Counted from the first letter of the stretch, positions 41,770 through 51,154 are shown. The stretch is DNA of 64,000 nucleotides from Streptomyces sp. V3I8 (GCF_030817535.1 NZ_JAUSZL010000002.1:3782001-3846000); one strand, 5' to 3'. Numbers and translations: made by a program. Notes: generated from the letters alone by a model not told the origin.

Positions 41770-44394
41770 ATGCTGCATCTCGCGGTCCGTATGGCGGGAC
41801 ACCGCATCACCGCCCTGCTGGCGGTGGCGTTCGCGGTGCTCGGCGGAGCGGCGCTGATCACCGGCACCGGGATCCTGGCCGAGTCGGGCCTGCGCTCCCA
41901 GCTGCCGGCCGGACGCCTCGCCGGCGCGGACGTCGTGGTCTCCGCCGACCAGAGCCTCCACCCGGCCGGGGACCTGCCGATCGCCCTCCCGGAGCGCGGC
42001 ACGGTCCCGGCCGCGCTGGTCGGCCGGCTGGCCGCGCTGCCCGGTGTCACGGCCGCGGCCGGCGACGTCGGTTTCCCGGCCGCCGTGCTCGACGCCGACG
42101 GCCGGGTCGTACCGGCCGGGGAGCCCCGGACGGCCGGCCACGGCTGGTCGTCGACGAAGCTGCTCGGCGACCCGCGGACCGACGGCTCCGCGCCGGCCCG
42201 CGCCGGCGAGGTGGCGCTCGACAGCGCGACCGCGAAGGCCGCCGGGGTCGGGGCGGGCGACCGGGTCGAGGTCGTCGCGGCCGGGCGGCCCGCCGCCGCG
42301 TACCGCGTCACGGCCGTGGTCGACGCCCCGGACGCCGGCGTCCTCTTCGCCGACCCGACGGCCCTGCGGCTGTCCGGCCGCGCGGCCGGGGGCGACGCCG
42401 CCGGGCCGCGGGCCGGGACCGTGGACCTGGTCGGCCTGCGCACCGAGCCGGGCGCCGCGTCCTCGGTGGCCGCCGCGGCCCGCGACCTGGTCAAGGACGC
42501 GGGCGGGGACGAGGGGACGGGCCGGGGCGGGGACACGGACGAGGGCGAGGGCGCCGGCTCCCGCGGCGATCTCATCGTCTCCACCGGTGCCGACCGCGGT
42601 GACATCGCCTCTCCGGGCGCGGGCGCGTCCCGTTCCCTGCTGGTCCTGCTCGCCGGTTCGCTCGCCGGGATCATCGTGCTGATCATCGGGTTCGTGATGG
42701 CGAGCGCGCTGGCCGTGTCGATCGGCGGCCAGCGCCGCGACCTGGCCCTGATGCGGGCCGTCGGCGCGACACCCCGGCAGATCAGGCGCCTCGCGGCCGG
42801 GCAGGCCTCGCTCATCGCGGCCGTGGCGGCCGTACCCGGCATCGGCCTCGGCTACCTGCTGGCCGGGCAGTTCCGGCGGATGCTGGTGGACCGCGAGGTG
42901 ATCCCGGAGAGCCTGCCGCTCACCTACGGTCCGCTGCCCGCGCTCGCCACGGTCCTGCTGCTGGGCGCCGGCGTCCAGGTCTCGGCCCGCGGCGCCGCGT
43001 GGCGCACCTCGCGCATGCCGGCCACCGAGGCGGTCGCCGAGTCGCGCAGCGAGCCCCGCACCCCGTCGAAGGTCCGGGCCCGCGCCGGGCTGCTGCTGAT
43101 CGCCGGCGCCATGGCACTGTCGGCGGTGCCGCTGCTGAGCCGTACGGTCCTGGGCGCGGCGGCCACCTCCATGGCCGGCATCATCGGTGCGATCGGCCTG
43201 GCGCTGGCGGGCCCCGCCCTGGTCCGGGCCCTCGGCGACACGGCCGCCCGGCGGCTGCGGCCCGGTGTCACGGCGCCCACCTGGCTCGCGGTGTCCAACA
43301 TCCGCGGGTACGCCCTGCGCCTGTCGGGGGTCGTCAGCGCCCTCGCCATGGCAGTGGTGTTCGTCCTGACCTACACCTTCGCCCAGACGACCGTCATGAG
43401 CGCCACCGCGCAGGACACCCGCACCGGCACCCTCGCCCAGCAGCGGCTGAGCGCGCCCGGCCTCGGCGGCGTACCGGCCGGCACCCTGGCCGATGTCACG
43501 CGGGCCGACGGCGTACGGGCGGCGGCCCCGGTCAGCGACACCACGGTCGTGTGGACCTACGAGATGTTCGGCGAACCCGAGGTCGAGTCCAGCTCCGCGA
43601 TGATCCTGACCCCGGCCGCGCCGGACGTCCTGGACCTCGGCGTACGCGACGGCAGTCTGGCCGGGCTCACCGGTGACACGGTCGCCGTCGGCAGTGACGT
43701 CGCCCGTTCCCGCGACGCCGGTGTCGGCCGCCGGATCACCCTGGTCCTCGGGGACGGCAGCACGGTCCACGCGAAGGTCGTCGCCGTCTACGACCGCGGC
43801 CTCGGCTTCGGCCCGGTCGTCCTCTCCCACGACCTCGCCGCCGGCCACACCACCGCCGGCCTCGACCGGAGCGTCCTCGTACGCACCGACGGCACCGCGG
43901 CCGCCGGACGCGCCCTCGCCTCGCTCGCCGGGTCCCGGCCCGGCCTGGTCCTGGAGCCCACCGACACGGGGGCCGGCGACGGTCTGGACGGCGCGCCGGC
44001 GACGGTCTGGATCAACCTGGCCGTCATCGTCGTGCTCCTCGGCTACCTGCTGCTCAGCATCGCGAACAAGCTCGTCGCGACCACCGCCCAGCGCCGCAAC
44101 GAGATCGCCACGCTCCGTCTGAACGGCACGACCCCGCGCCAGATCCTCGCGATGATGCGCCGCGAGGCGGCGGTGATCGGCGTCACCGCGCTCACCGCCG
44201 GGACGCTGCTCTCCGCGATCCCGCTCGCGCTGCTCGGCATCGGCTTCCTGCACCGGCCCTGGCCGGCCGGCCCGGTGTGGCTGCTCCCGGCCGTCGCGCT
44301 GACGGTGGTCTGCACGGCCTTCGTCACGGTCGAACTCCCCACCAGGCAGGCCCTGCGCACGGCCCCGGCCCACGCGCTGTCGGCCCACGCGTAG
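41770..44394 (+). CDS. FtsX-like ABC transporter permease
   Basis: 874 aa, ATG 41770 with GAGAGG at 8-nt spacing. It has two FtsX domains: a first segment (about 285-400) with LLAGSLAGIIVLIIGFVMAS and RRDLALMRAVGATPRQIRRL, and a second at the C-terminus with VWINLAVIVVLLGYLLLSI and RRNEIATLRLNGTTPRQILA. Between them are large extracellular regions (residues about 30-270 and 500-700). Such permeases, together with the ATPase, export peptides or lipids or act in peptide sensing. The operon ends at a large hairpin. Confidence 0.93.
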   Translation: MLHLAVRMAGHRITALLAVAFAVLGGAALITGTGILAESGLRSQLPAGRLAGADVVVSADQSLHPAGDLPIALPERGTVPAALVGRLAALPGVTAAAGDVGFPAAVLDADGRVVPAGEPRTAGHGWSSTKLLGDPRTDGSAPARAGEVALDSATAKAAGVGAGDRVEVVAAGRPAAAYRVTAVVDAPDAGVLFADPTALRLSGRAAGGDAAGPRAGTVDLVGLRTEPGAASSVAAAARDLVKDAGGDEGTGRGGDTDEGEGAGSRGDLIVSTGADRGDIASPGAGASRSLLVLLAGSLAGIIVLIIGFVMASALAVSIGGQRRDLALMRAVGATPRQIRRLAAGQASLIAAVAAVPGIGLGYLLAGQFRRMLVDREVIPESLPLTYGPLPALATVLLLGAGVQVSARGAAWRTSRMPATEAVAESRSEPRTPSKVRARAGLLLIAGAMALSAVPLLSRTVLGAAATSMAGIIGAIGLALAGPALVRALGDTAARRLRPGVTAPTWLAVSNIRGYALRLSGVVSALAMAVVFVLTYTFAQTTVMSATAQDTRTGTLAQQRLSAPGLGGVPAGTLADVTRADGVRAAAPVSDTTVVWTYEMFGEPEVESSSAMILTPAAPDVLDLGVRDGSLAGLTGDTVAVGSDVARSRDAGVGRRITLVLGDGSTVHAKVVAVYDRGLGFGPVVLSHDLAAGHTTAGLDRSVLVRTDGTAAAGRALASLAGSRPGLVLEPTDTGAGDGLDGAPATVWINLAVIVVLLGYLLLSIANKLVATTAQRRNEIATLRLNGTTPRQILAMMRREAAVIGVTALTAGTLLSAIPLALLGIGFLHRPWPAGPVWLLPAVALTVVCTAFVTVELPTRQALRTAPAHALSAHA

Positions 44395-44397
44395 GGA

Positions 44398-44487
44398 CAC
44401 GCCGGGACGGGGTACGGGGTACGGGGTACGGGCCGGGACCCGTACCCCTTATCCCGTATCCCATATCCCGTACCCCGTCCCGGCGTG
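44398..44487. terminator. Nested bidirectional hairpin terminator
   Basis: Outer arms of 21 bp (44398-44418 and 44467-44487) are perfect. Inside, GGGGTACGGG (44423-44432) pairs with CCCGTACCCC (44439-44448) around a 6-nt loop. It fills the gap between two convergent genes. The inside also has tandem GGGGTAC units. Confidence 0.9.
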
Positions 44488-44491
44488 GTCC

Positions 44492-46138
44492 TCAACACCG
44501 CTCGCGCAGCTCGCCCTTGACGACCTTCCCGCTCGCGTTGCGCGGCAGCTCGCCGACGAACTCGACCGTTCTGGGCACCTTGTAGTTGGCCATCTCGCGG
44601 CGGGCCCAGGCGATCAGGCCGTCGCCGGTGAGGGGCGCGTCCGGCCGGCGTACGACGTAGGCCCGGCCCACCTCGCCGAGCCGCGCGTCCGGGACGCCGA
44701 TCACCGCCACGTCCGCGACGTCCGGGTGGAGGCCGAGCAGTTGCTCTATCTCCGCCGGGTACGCGTTGAAGCCGCCGACGACGAACATGTCCTTGATGCG
44801 GTCGGTGATCCGCAGGTTGCCCGCCCCGTCCAGGACCCCGATGTCGCCCGTGCGGAGCCAGCCGTCCGCCGTGACGGCCTCGGCGGTGGCCGGGGCGTCC
44901 TCGTAGTAGCCGCGCATGACGTTGAAGCCGCGGACCAGGACCTCGCCCGGGACGCCGGCGGCAACCGCCGTGCCCTCGCCGTCCACCACCTTCACCTCGG
45001 TGCCGGGGATCGCCCGCCCCGACGTGGACGCGATCACGTCCGGCTCGTCGCCCCGGCGGCACATCGAGACGATCCCGCTCGCCTCGGAGAGGCCGTAGGC
45101 GGTGAGGACCGTGCCGACGCCCAGTTCCGTCCGCAGCCGTTCCACCAGGCGCAGCGGTACGACCGCGGCGCCGGTGACGACCAGGCGCAGGGCCGAGAGG
45201 TCGTAGGCGTCGCGGTGCGGGTGGTCCAGGAGGGACTGGTGGAGGGTGGGCGGGCCCGGGAGCACCGAGACGCGTTCCGAGGCCACGTTCGCCAGGACCG
45301 TGCCGACGTCGAACACGGGCTGCGGGATCATCGTCGCGCCCCGCATGAGGCAGGCGAGGACGCCGGCCTTGTAGCCGAAGGTGTGGAAGAAGGGGTTCAC
45401 GACGAGGTAGCGGTCGCCCTCGCGCAGACCGGCCAGTTCGCACCACACGCCGTACGCCCGCAGGGTCTGCGCATGGGTGATCACGGCGCCCTTGGGCCGG
45501 CCCGTCGTGCCCGAGGTGAAGACGATGTCGCAGGGCGCGGCGGGGTCGAGTGCCGAGACCCGCGCCCGCACCTGCCGCGTGCCCGTCCCGTCCCCGCTCG
45601 CCAGGAAGTCCTTCCAGGTCGTCCAGGCTTTCCAGGTACGGGAGTCGGCGGAAGCGTCGGCGGGACCGTCGTCGGGGGCGTCGTCGGAGAGGACCACCAC
45701 CTGCTCCAGGTGCGGGAGCCCCGGCAGGGGACCCGCGCCGGCCGGCCCCTCGGCGCAGGCGCGCCGCAGCGAGGCCACGTACGACGTACCGAGGAAGGTG
45801 CCCGTGACGAACAGCAGTTTCGCCCGGCTGCGGGACAGCACGTACGCCGCCTCCGCGCCCTTGAAGCGCGTGTTCAGCGGGACGAGGACCGCACCCGCCG
45901 ACACCGCGCCGAGCGAGGACACGATCCAGTCGAGGGTGTTGGGCGCCCAGACGCCCACGCGGTCGCCCGCTTCCACGCCGTTCGCGAGGCAGGCCGCCGC
46001 CGCGCGTTCGACCCGGGCGCCCAGCTCCGCGTACGTGATCCGGGTGCGGCCCTCGACGACCGCCTCCACGTCCGCGTACCGCTCGGCCGCCGCCCGTACG
46101 AGTCCCGGGATCGTGCCCCACTCCAAGTCACCGCGCAC
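44492..46138 (-). CDS. FadD3-like acyl-CoA synthetase (AMP-forming)
   Basis: 548 aa from GTG 46138, supported by GGGGAGG at 6 nt. An open frame to ATG 46204 would run through the operator sites and is unlikely. Motifs: IVFTSGTTGRPKGAV (AMP binding), TAYGLSEASG, GDIGVLDGAGNLRITDRIKDM, and the C-terminal Lys in NASGKVVK. The stretch VNPFFHTFGYKAGVLACLMR resembles mycobacterial FadD3, which activates the HIP intermediate of steroid rings (from memory). Divergent from the Ltp operon; both share two palindromes. Confidence 0.88.
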   Translation of the reverse strand: MRGDLEWGTIPGLVRAAAERYADVEAVVEGRTRITYAELGARVERAAAACLANGVEAGDRVGVWAPNTLDWIVSSLGAVSAGAVLVPLNTRFKGAEAAYVLSRSRAKLLFVTGTFLGTSYVASLRRACAEGPAGAGPLPGLPHLEQVVVLSDDAPDDGPADASADSRTWKAWTTWKDFLASGDGTGTRQVRARVSALDPAAPCDIVFTSGTTGRPKGAVITHAQTLRAYGVWCELAGLREGDRYLVVNPFFHTFGYKAGVLACLMRGATMIPQPVFDVGTVLANVASERVSVLPGPPTLHQSLLDHPHRDAYDLSALRLVVTGAAVVPLRLVERLRTELGVGTVLTAYGLSEASGIVSMCRRGDEPDVIASTSGRAIPGTEVKVVDGEGTAVAAGVPGEVLVRGFNVMRGYYEDAPATAEAVTADGWLRTGDIGVLDGAGNLRITDRIKDMFVVGGFNAYPAEIEQLLGLHPDVADVAVIGVPDARLGEVGRAYVVRRPDAPLTGDGLIAWARREMANYKVPRTVEFVGELPRNASGKVVKGELRERC

Positions 46139-46159
46139 AGCGGGCCTCCCCACCACTAG

Positions 46160-46174
46160 CTGACTACCCGTCAG
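46160..46174. promoter_or_regulatory. Regulon operator CTGACT-ACC-CGTCAG
   Basis: One of two sites between the divergent FadD3-like and Ltp genes, with one mismatch between arms, 22 bp from the ligase GTG. Confidence 0.7.
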
Positions 46175-46186
46175 ATTAGCGGTAGC

Positions 46187-46201
46187 CTGACGGACTGTCA
46201 G
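46187..46201. promoter_or_regulatory. Regulon operator CTGACG-GAC-TGTCAG
   Basis: Second site, 27 bp from the first and 31 bp before the Ltp start, so one repressor could cover both promoters. Confidence 0.7.
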
Positions 46202-46231
46202 CATTCACGGACCGGAGGCGGAGGCGTGCCC

Positions 46232-47395
46232 ATGGCAGGCACAGGGGCGGCAGGGCTCAAGGACGCCACCGCCGTCGTCGGGATCGGGCAGACGGCCTTC
46301 GCCAAGCACCTCCACGAGAGCGAGCGGACGCTGGCCTGCCGGGCGGTCCTCGCCGCCCTCGACGACGCGGGGATCTCCCCGGCCGAGGTCGACGCGCTCG
46401 CCTCCTACACCATGGAGGAGACCGACGAGGTGGAGGTCGCCAAGGCCGTCGGGCTCGGCGACCTCACCTTCTTCTCCAAGGTCGGCTTCGGGGGCGGCGG
46501 TTCGTGCGCCACCGTCGCGCACCTGGCGGGCGCGGTGGCCACCGGGCAGGCGACGGTCGGAGTCGCCTGGCGGTCCCGGAAGCGCGGCAGCGGACCACGC
46601 CCGTGGCGGAACACGGCGGTCCAGCTCCCCACCCCGGCGCAGTGGACGCGCCCCTTCGGCCTCCTGCGCCCCGCCGACGAGATAGCCATGCTCACCCGCC
46701 GCTACCTGCACACGTACGGGGCGACCCGCGACCACCTCTTCAACGTCGCGCTCGCCTGCCGCAACCGGGCCAACCAGAACCCGGCGGCGATGATGTACGA
46801 GCGCCCGCTGACCCGGGACATGTACATGACCTCCCGCTGGATCAGTGAGCCGCTCTGCCTCTTCGACAACTGCCTGGAGACGGACGGGGCGCTGGCGTGC
46901 GTCGTCGTCTCCGCCGAGCGGGCCCGCGACTGCCGGCACCGGCCCGTGTACGTCCACTCGGCCGCCCAGGGCCTGCCCGCCCAGCACCACGGGATGGTCA
47001 ACTACTGGAACGACGACCCGCTCACCGGCCCCGCCTGGACGGCGGCCCGCCACCTGTGGAAGCACGCCGACCTCACCCCGCAGGACGTGGACGTCGCGCA
47101 GATCTACGACGCGTTCACCGCCCTCGTCCCGCTCTCCCTGGAGGGGTACGGCTTCTGTGGGCGGGGCGAGGGCGGCGCCTTCACGGAAGGGGGCGCCCTG
47201 GAGACCGGCGGGCGGCTGCCGCTGAACACGGGCGGCGGGGGGCTCTCGGAGGCGTACGTCCACGGCTTCAACCTCATCACCGAGGGCGTGAAGCAGCTCC
47301 GGGGAACCAGCACCGCGCAGGTGCCGGGCGCCGCGACCTGCCTGGTCACGGCGGGCGAAGGCGTCCCGACGTCGGCCCTGCTCCTGCGGAACTGA
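46232..47395 (+). CDS. Thiolase-like lipid-transfer protein (Ltp), possible retro-aldolase
   Basis: 387 aa from ATG 46232 (GTG 46226 is equally served by a second GGAGG). Thiolase-superfamily SCPx/Ltp type: AVVGIGQTAFAK, GGGGSCATVAHLAG, LPLNTGGGGLSEAYVHG, and DAFTALVPLSLEGYGFCGRGEGGAF. Cys is kept at the nucleophile-equivalent position in GGSCAT. Ltp proteins that pair with a DUF35 protein, as here, cleave C-C bonds in steroid side chains (Ltp2/ChsH2 types). First gene of a three-gene operon with DUF35 and enoyl-CoA hydratase genes, overlapping or closely spaced. Confidence 0.87.
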   Translation: MAGTGAAGLKDATAVVGIGQTAFAKHLHESERTLACRAVLAALDDAGISPAEVDALASYTMEETDEVEVAKAVGLGDLTFFSKVGFGGGGSCATVAHLAGAVATGQATVGVAWRSRKRGSGPRPWRNTAVQLPTPAQWTRPFGLLRPADEIAMLTRRYLHTYGATRDHLFNVALACRNRANQNPAAMMYERPLTRDMYMTSRWISEPLCLFDNCLETDGALACVVVSAERARDCRHRPVYVHSAAQGLPAQHHGMVNYWNDDPLTGPAWTAARHLWKHADLTPQDVDVAQIYDAFTALVPLSLEGYGFCGRGEGGAFTEGGALETGGRLPLNTGGGGLSEAYVHGFNLITEGVKQLRGTSTAQVPGAATCLVTAGEGVPTSALLLRN

Positions 47396-47454
47396 CGGCG
47401 CCGGCGCCGGCGCCGGGGAGCGATCCGGCGAGCCCGACCGAGAAGGGGACCCAC

Positions 47455-47889
47455 ATGCTCACACCTGTCGTGGACGACGACGGCGCCCCGTTCTGGGAGT
47501 ACGCCGCCCGGGGCGAACTGCGCGTCCAGGCCTGCGCCGGGGCCGGCTGCGGCGAACTGCGCTTCCCGCCCCGCCCCTGCTGCCCGCGCTGCCACTCCTT
47601 CGACAGCGAGTGGCGCGCGATGAGCGGCAGGGGACGCATCTGGTCGTACGTGGTCCCGCACCCCCCGCTCCTGCCGGACTACGCGGCGCAGGCCCCGTAC
47701 AACGTGGTCGTCGTCGAGCTGGCGGAGGCCCCGCACATCCGGCTGGTGGGGAACGTGGTCAGCGGCCCGGACGCGCCGCTCGACTCGGTCCCGGGGGACC
47801 GGCTCCGGATCGGCGCGCGGGTCCACGTGGTCTTCGGGGAGGGCGGGGCCGGGGTCCGGCTGCCGCGCTGGATGCTGGAGCGGCCATGA
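47455..47889 (+). CDS. DUF35 zinc-ribbon OB-fold protein
   Basis: 144 aa, ATG 47455. N-terminal zinc ribbon: CGELRFPPRPCCPRC, with further Cys in QACAGAGC, followed by an OB-fold with SGRGRIWSYVV and NVVVVELAEAPHIRLVGN. DUF35 proteins bind acyl-CoA and form complexes with thiolase-like Ltp partners. Its place between the Ltp and hydratase genes, and the 4-bp overlap with the latter, support an Ltp-DUF35 complex. Confidence 0.92.
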   Translation: MLTPVVDDDGAPFWEYAARGELRVQACAGAGCGELRFPPRPCCPRCHSFDSEWRAMSGRGRIWSYVVPHPPLLPDYAAQAPYNVVVVELAEAPHIRLVGNVVSGPDAPLDSVPGDRLRIGARVHVVFGEGGAGVRLPRWMLERP

Positions 47890-48656
47890 CCCTGCGGATC
47901 ACCACGGACGAGGACACGGGCGTGGCGGTGGTCACGCTGGACCGGCCGGAGCGCCTGAACGCCATCGACCTGCCCACGGCCGCCCGGCTCACGGCCACCT
48001 GGAACGGGTTCCGGCACGACGACTCCGTACGCGCGATCGTCCTGACCGGTGCGGGCGGGCGGGCCTTCTCGACGGGGCTCGACCGGGACGCCGAGGTACC
48101 GCAGCCCGCCTCGCCCTACATGCTGGACGACCCGCTGGTCGCGGTCGGGCCGAAGGCGGCGGGCCTGTGGAAGCCGGTGATCGCGGCGGTGAACGGCATG
48201 GCGTGCGGCGGAGCCTTCTACCTGCTCGGCGAGGCGGACTTCGTGATCGCCGACGAGACGGCCACCTTCTTCGACCCGCACACGACGTACGGCATGGTCA
48301 GCGCGTACGAGTCGGTGTACCTGGCGCAGCGGACGCCGTTCGGCGAGGTGGCCCGCATGGCCCTGATGGGCACGGCCGAACGGGTCTCCGCGCGGCGGGC
48401 GTACGAGGTGGGGCTGGTGTCGGAGGTGACGGCGCGGGGGGAATCGGTGGAAGCGGCGGTCCGCTGCGCGACGGTCATCGCGTCCTGCCCGCCCACAGCC
48501 GTACAGGGCACGGTCCGCGCCCTCTGGTCGGCCCAGGAGGCCACCCGCTCGGCAGCCCTGTCCCAGGCCCCGCACCTCGTCGCACTCGGCAACCTGCCGT
48601 CCCCGGAACAGGCGAAACTGTTCGGCGCCCGCCACACGGAGTTCCGGACCCGCTGA
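47886..48656 (+). CDS. Enoyl-CoA hydratase/isomerase family protein
   Basis: 256 aa, ATG 47886, overlapping the DUF35 stop by 4 bp. Crotonase features: VVTLDRPERLNAIDLP, oxyanion-hole region GRAFSTGLDRD, and AAVNGMACGGAFYLLGEAD, which lacks the usual Glu pair at one or both sites. FFDPHTTYGMVSAYESVYL follows in place of the usual FxxPE. Members with altered catalytic residues occur as hydrolases, lyases or ring-cleaving enzymes in steroid and alicyclic pathways. Last gene of the Ltp operon. Confidence 0.9.
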   Translation: MTLRITTDEDTGVAVVTLDRPERLNAIDLPTAARLTATWNGFRHDDSVRAIVLTGAGGRAFSTGLDRDAEVPQPASPYMLDDPLVAVGPKAAGLWKPVIAAVNGMACGGAFYLLGEADFVIADETATFFDPHTTYGMVSAYESVYLAQRTPFGEVARMALMGTAERVSARRAYEVGLVSEVTARGESVEAAVRCATVIASCPPTAVQGTVRALWSAQEATRSAALSQAPHLVALGNLPSPEQAKLFGARHTEFRTR

Positions 48657-48700
48657 CCCGACCGGCCCGGTCCGCGCCGACGCACCGAGCCGCGTCGGCC

Positions 48701-49554
48701 TCAGTCCCGGTCCAGCGCCTGTCGCGCCGCGTGGACGAGCCGGTGTGCTCCGGTGCCGTACACGGCGGATTCCCGGAGTGTTCCCCAGGTTCGCAGGTAT
48801 GTGTCCATGCTGTTCTCGTCGTCGATCCACAACTCCGCGTGCCAGTTCTCGACGATCACCTGGCGCTCGTCGTAGATCCAGAAAGCGGTGGCCGGGGGAA
48901 TTTTGAGCGGGGCGGACAGCGGGATGATCCCCAGGTCGACCGAGGGAAGACCGATGGCACCGGCGAGGCGGTCGAGTTGAGCCGCGAGCACCGGGGGCGG
49001 GCAGATCCGGGCATGCAGAGCCGCCTCCCACATGATGATGTGGAAGCGCTTCGTCGAGTCGTACAGCGCATCCTGCCGTTTCATGCGCGAGGCCACGGCC
49101 TCCTCGATGTCGCGTGGGGACCGCTGCAGCTCCGTGAACCGGGTGAAGACCGCCCGTGCGTAGTCGGGTGTCTGCAGGATGCCGACGACCATGGCGCCCT
49201 GCCAGACGTGAAAAGTGCGGGTCCTGGCGTGTTCCGCGTTACGGGCGTCCTGCACGGGCTTGTGTCCTGCGGCGAGCTGACGTCGCCAGGAGCGGATATG
49301 GGACTCGAAACCCCGCAGCCTGGACAGCAGTTCGTCGTACGTCTCCGGTCGGCCGGTTCCCTCCGCCCAGTTGCGCAGATCATCGGGCGTAGGCGTCGTC
49401 CGGCCGTTCTCGAGCTTGCTGACCTTCGATTTGTGCCATCCACACCTGTCGGCGAGGTGTGTACCGGTGAGCCTGCCCACCAGGGGCCGTCAGCCGTAGT
49501 TCCCGGAGGCGTATCCCGAGGGCCTCACGCGCCTTCTGGTAGTCCGTACTCACT
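48701..49554 (-). pseudogene. XRE/DUF5753 regulator with a frameshift in the DNA-binding domain
   Basis: A GTG at 49554 starts STDYQKAREALGIRLRELRL in one frame, and the next frame continues GRLTGTHLADRCGWHKSKVS from about 49480. The two halves together make a normal XRE helix-turn-helix; 854 nt is not a multiple of three. The rest is an intact DUF5753 domain ending TGAHRLVHAARQALDRD. The shift lies near 49485-49497, and a stop (TGA) blocks the other frame upstream. It may be a real inactivation, a sequencing error, or the shorter product from GTG 49480, which would lack the first helices. Confidence 0.8.
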
Positions 49555-49569
49555 GATACACACCTGCTT

Positions 49570-50331
49570 CTACTGTTTCTCCGCTGCCAGGCCGGCCACG
49601 AACTCCTCGTACGGAACGGCATGATGCACGGCCGCGTCCCGCACCTGGGAGTACCGGACCACTTCGGCGGGCTCCGTGATGAGTTCGACGTCCACCAGAT
49701 TGTCGGCGTCGTCGAAGCCGAGCAATGCGACCATCCGCGAGTCGAAGATCCAGAAGTCTTCGACGGGCAGGTTCAGGCGATCGGCGTCCGCACGTCGGAG
49801 GTTCATGATCGTCTCACCGACGGCGGTGTTGCGCCGTGCGTTGCCCAGCAGGTACAGCTGCCCTGTCGTAGGCGGGTCGTCCACGACGCGGACACGCTCG
49901 ATCCGCTTGCCGAGTCCGGTCTGTACGCGACGGTTGGCACACCATTCCGAGTCCGTGTCGTCCCAGTCGACAGGCTCGCCGCGGGTGAACCGGGCGTAAG
50001 TCTCCGTGGCTTCGTCGGAGGCGTAACGCCGACGCGCCTCCAACCGCCAGGCCGTGTGCTCGAACTGTGTGAACAACCGGCTCAGGCCGTCCAGGCGCAC
50101 GAACCTCGCTTTCCGCCGTTTCGGCCCCTTGGGCACCCAGTCCATCAGGAGCTCCCTCGGCACGACGATCGGCACCTCGCCCTCACCCAGGTGCTGGAGT
50201 CGGGCGACATCCTCGGGGTCCGTGAGCGGCGGACCGTGCACGACGAGCTCTCCGGAGTCAAGGTCTTCATGTACCGACGGGCATCCGTCGTCGCCCGATC
50301 CGGTGCCGTTGAAACGCAGTCGTCGCGCCAT
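49570..50331 (-). CDS. DUF6879 protein
   Basis: 253 aa from ATG 50331 with AGGAA at about 8 nt. The C-terminal half has the DUF6879 pattern: LSRLFTQFEHTAWRLEARRRY, GEPVDWDDTDSEWC, and EDFWIFDSRMVALLGFDDAD. The N-terminal half (DLDSGELVVHGPPLTD) may be a small extra domain. DUF6879 genes often lie beside XRE regulators in Streptomyces, as here with the broken XRE gene 16 bp downstream. Function unknown. Confidence 0.85.
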   Translation of the reverse strand: MARRLRFNGTGSGDDGCPSVHEDLDSGELVVHGPPLTDPEDVARLQHLGEGEVPIVVPRELLMDWVPKGPKRRKARFVRLDGLSRLFTQFEHTAWRLEARRRYASDEATETYARFTRGEPVDWDDTDSEWCANRRVQTGLGKRIERVRVVDDPPTTGQLYLLGNARRNTAVGETIMNLRRADADRLNLPVEDFWIFDSRMVALLGFDDADNLVDVELITEPAEVVRYSQVRDAAVHHAVPYEEFVAGLAAEKQ

Positions 50332-50579
50332 GAGCAGTTCCTCTCGTCCAGGACCGATGCGGAGAGCATTTCCCTGCCTGTACGCGATCCGTCCTGTTCG
50401 ACAGGCCGGTGTCGGGAACCTCGAGCAACTTCCCTTCACCGTCGAGCAACTTCGAGGAACCTCCCTCGCCCTGGACAACTGCCGCTTCCTACAGTCGCTG
50501 CCACGGATCCGGCAGCCTGCCGCCCCGTCCTGGAAGAGATCTCGGACCCGGCACGACCCCCTCCTCGAAGGAGTACGTC

Positions 50580-51080
50580 ATGACAGCCACCCTCGACCGG
50601 CCCGCAAGCATCCGCACACGCGACCCGAAGGAACTGCTCAACGCCGTCCAGCCGTGCGTGCGGCACCTGACGGTCAACGTGCTGGACAGCGGTATGACCC
50701 TGTGGGACCGCGAGGTCGCCCTGCTGCTGCGCGATCACACGATGGTCCGCGACATGGCCGAACGCATCCTCGGCAACGCTGTCATGTACACCATCGGCTG
50801 CATGGAACACCCTGAGGTCCACCTCGGAGTCGGCAAGCTCGTCGACATCGGTGTCCACCAACTGATCCTCGACACACCCGTGTGGTGGGCGCTCTGTGAC
50901 GCGTACAACGAAGGGCGCTACAAACACCACGCCCCGTTCGTCGAGCGGCGCGGCGACGGGCTGTGCCTGCGCACCGCGGACTTCCTGCGGTCCATCGGGT
51001 TCGACATCGACGTGGAGCTGTGGGCGATCGACGGCGCGGACTGCTCGCCGTGCGACAACAAGGTCCCCGACAGTCACTGA
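50580..51080 (+). CDS. Unknown conserved protein
   Basis: 166 aa, ATG 50580 after GAAGGAGTACGTC. A soluble acidic protein, with Trp-rich stretch DTPVWWALCDAYNEGRYKHH, FDIDVELWAIDGADC and the C-terminal CSPCDNK. I do not recognise a family. It is followed by a strong hairpin and then a SAM methyltransferase gene. No signal peptide. Confidence 0.75.
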   Translation: MTATLDRPASIRTRDPKELLNAVQPCVRHLTVNVLDSGMTLWDREVALLLRDHTMVRDMAERILGNAVMYTIGCMEHPEVHLGVGKLVDIGVHQLILDTPVWWALCDAYNEGRYKHHAPFVERRGDGLCLRTADFLRSIGFDIDVELWAIDGADCSPCDNKVPDSH

Positions 51081-51088
51081 ACCGTCCC

Positions 51089-51132
51089 GGCGGGCCTCTT
51101 GTCCTCGGGAGGTCGAGGACAAGAGGCCCGCC
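51089..51132 (+). terminator. 18-bp hairpin between the unknown gene and the methyltransferase gene
   Basis: Perfect 18-bp arms (GGCGGGCCTCTTGTCCTC and its complement) around an 8-nt loop, starting 9 bp after the stop at 51080 and ending 22 bp before the methyltransferase start, just short of the AAGGA ribosome site. Acts as a terminator or attenuator. Confidence 0.85.
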
Positions 51133-51154
51133 CCCGCCGGAAGGAACCGCCCCT

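Noticed and set aside
40711..44400. Long minus-strand open frames opposite the ABC transporter genes
   Set aside because: Antisense shadows of the permease and ATPase; composition is Arg/Ala/Gly-rich without motifs.
46139..46204. Longer start (ATG 46204) for the FadD3-like ligase
   Set aside because: It would put both operator palindromes inside the coding region and lacks a ribosome site. GTG 46138 has GGGGAGG at 6 nt.
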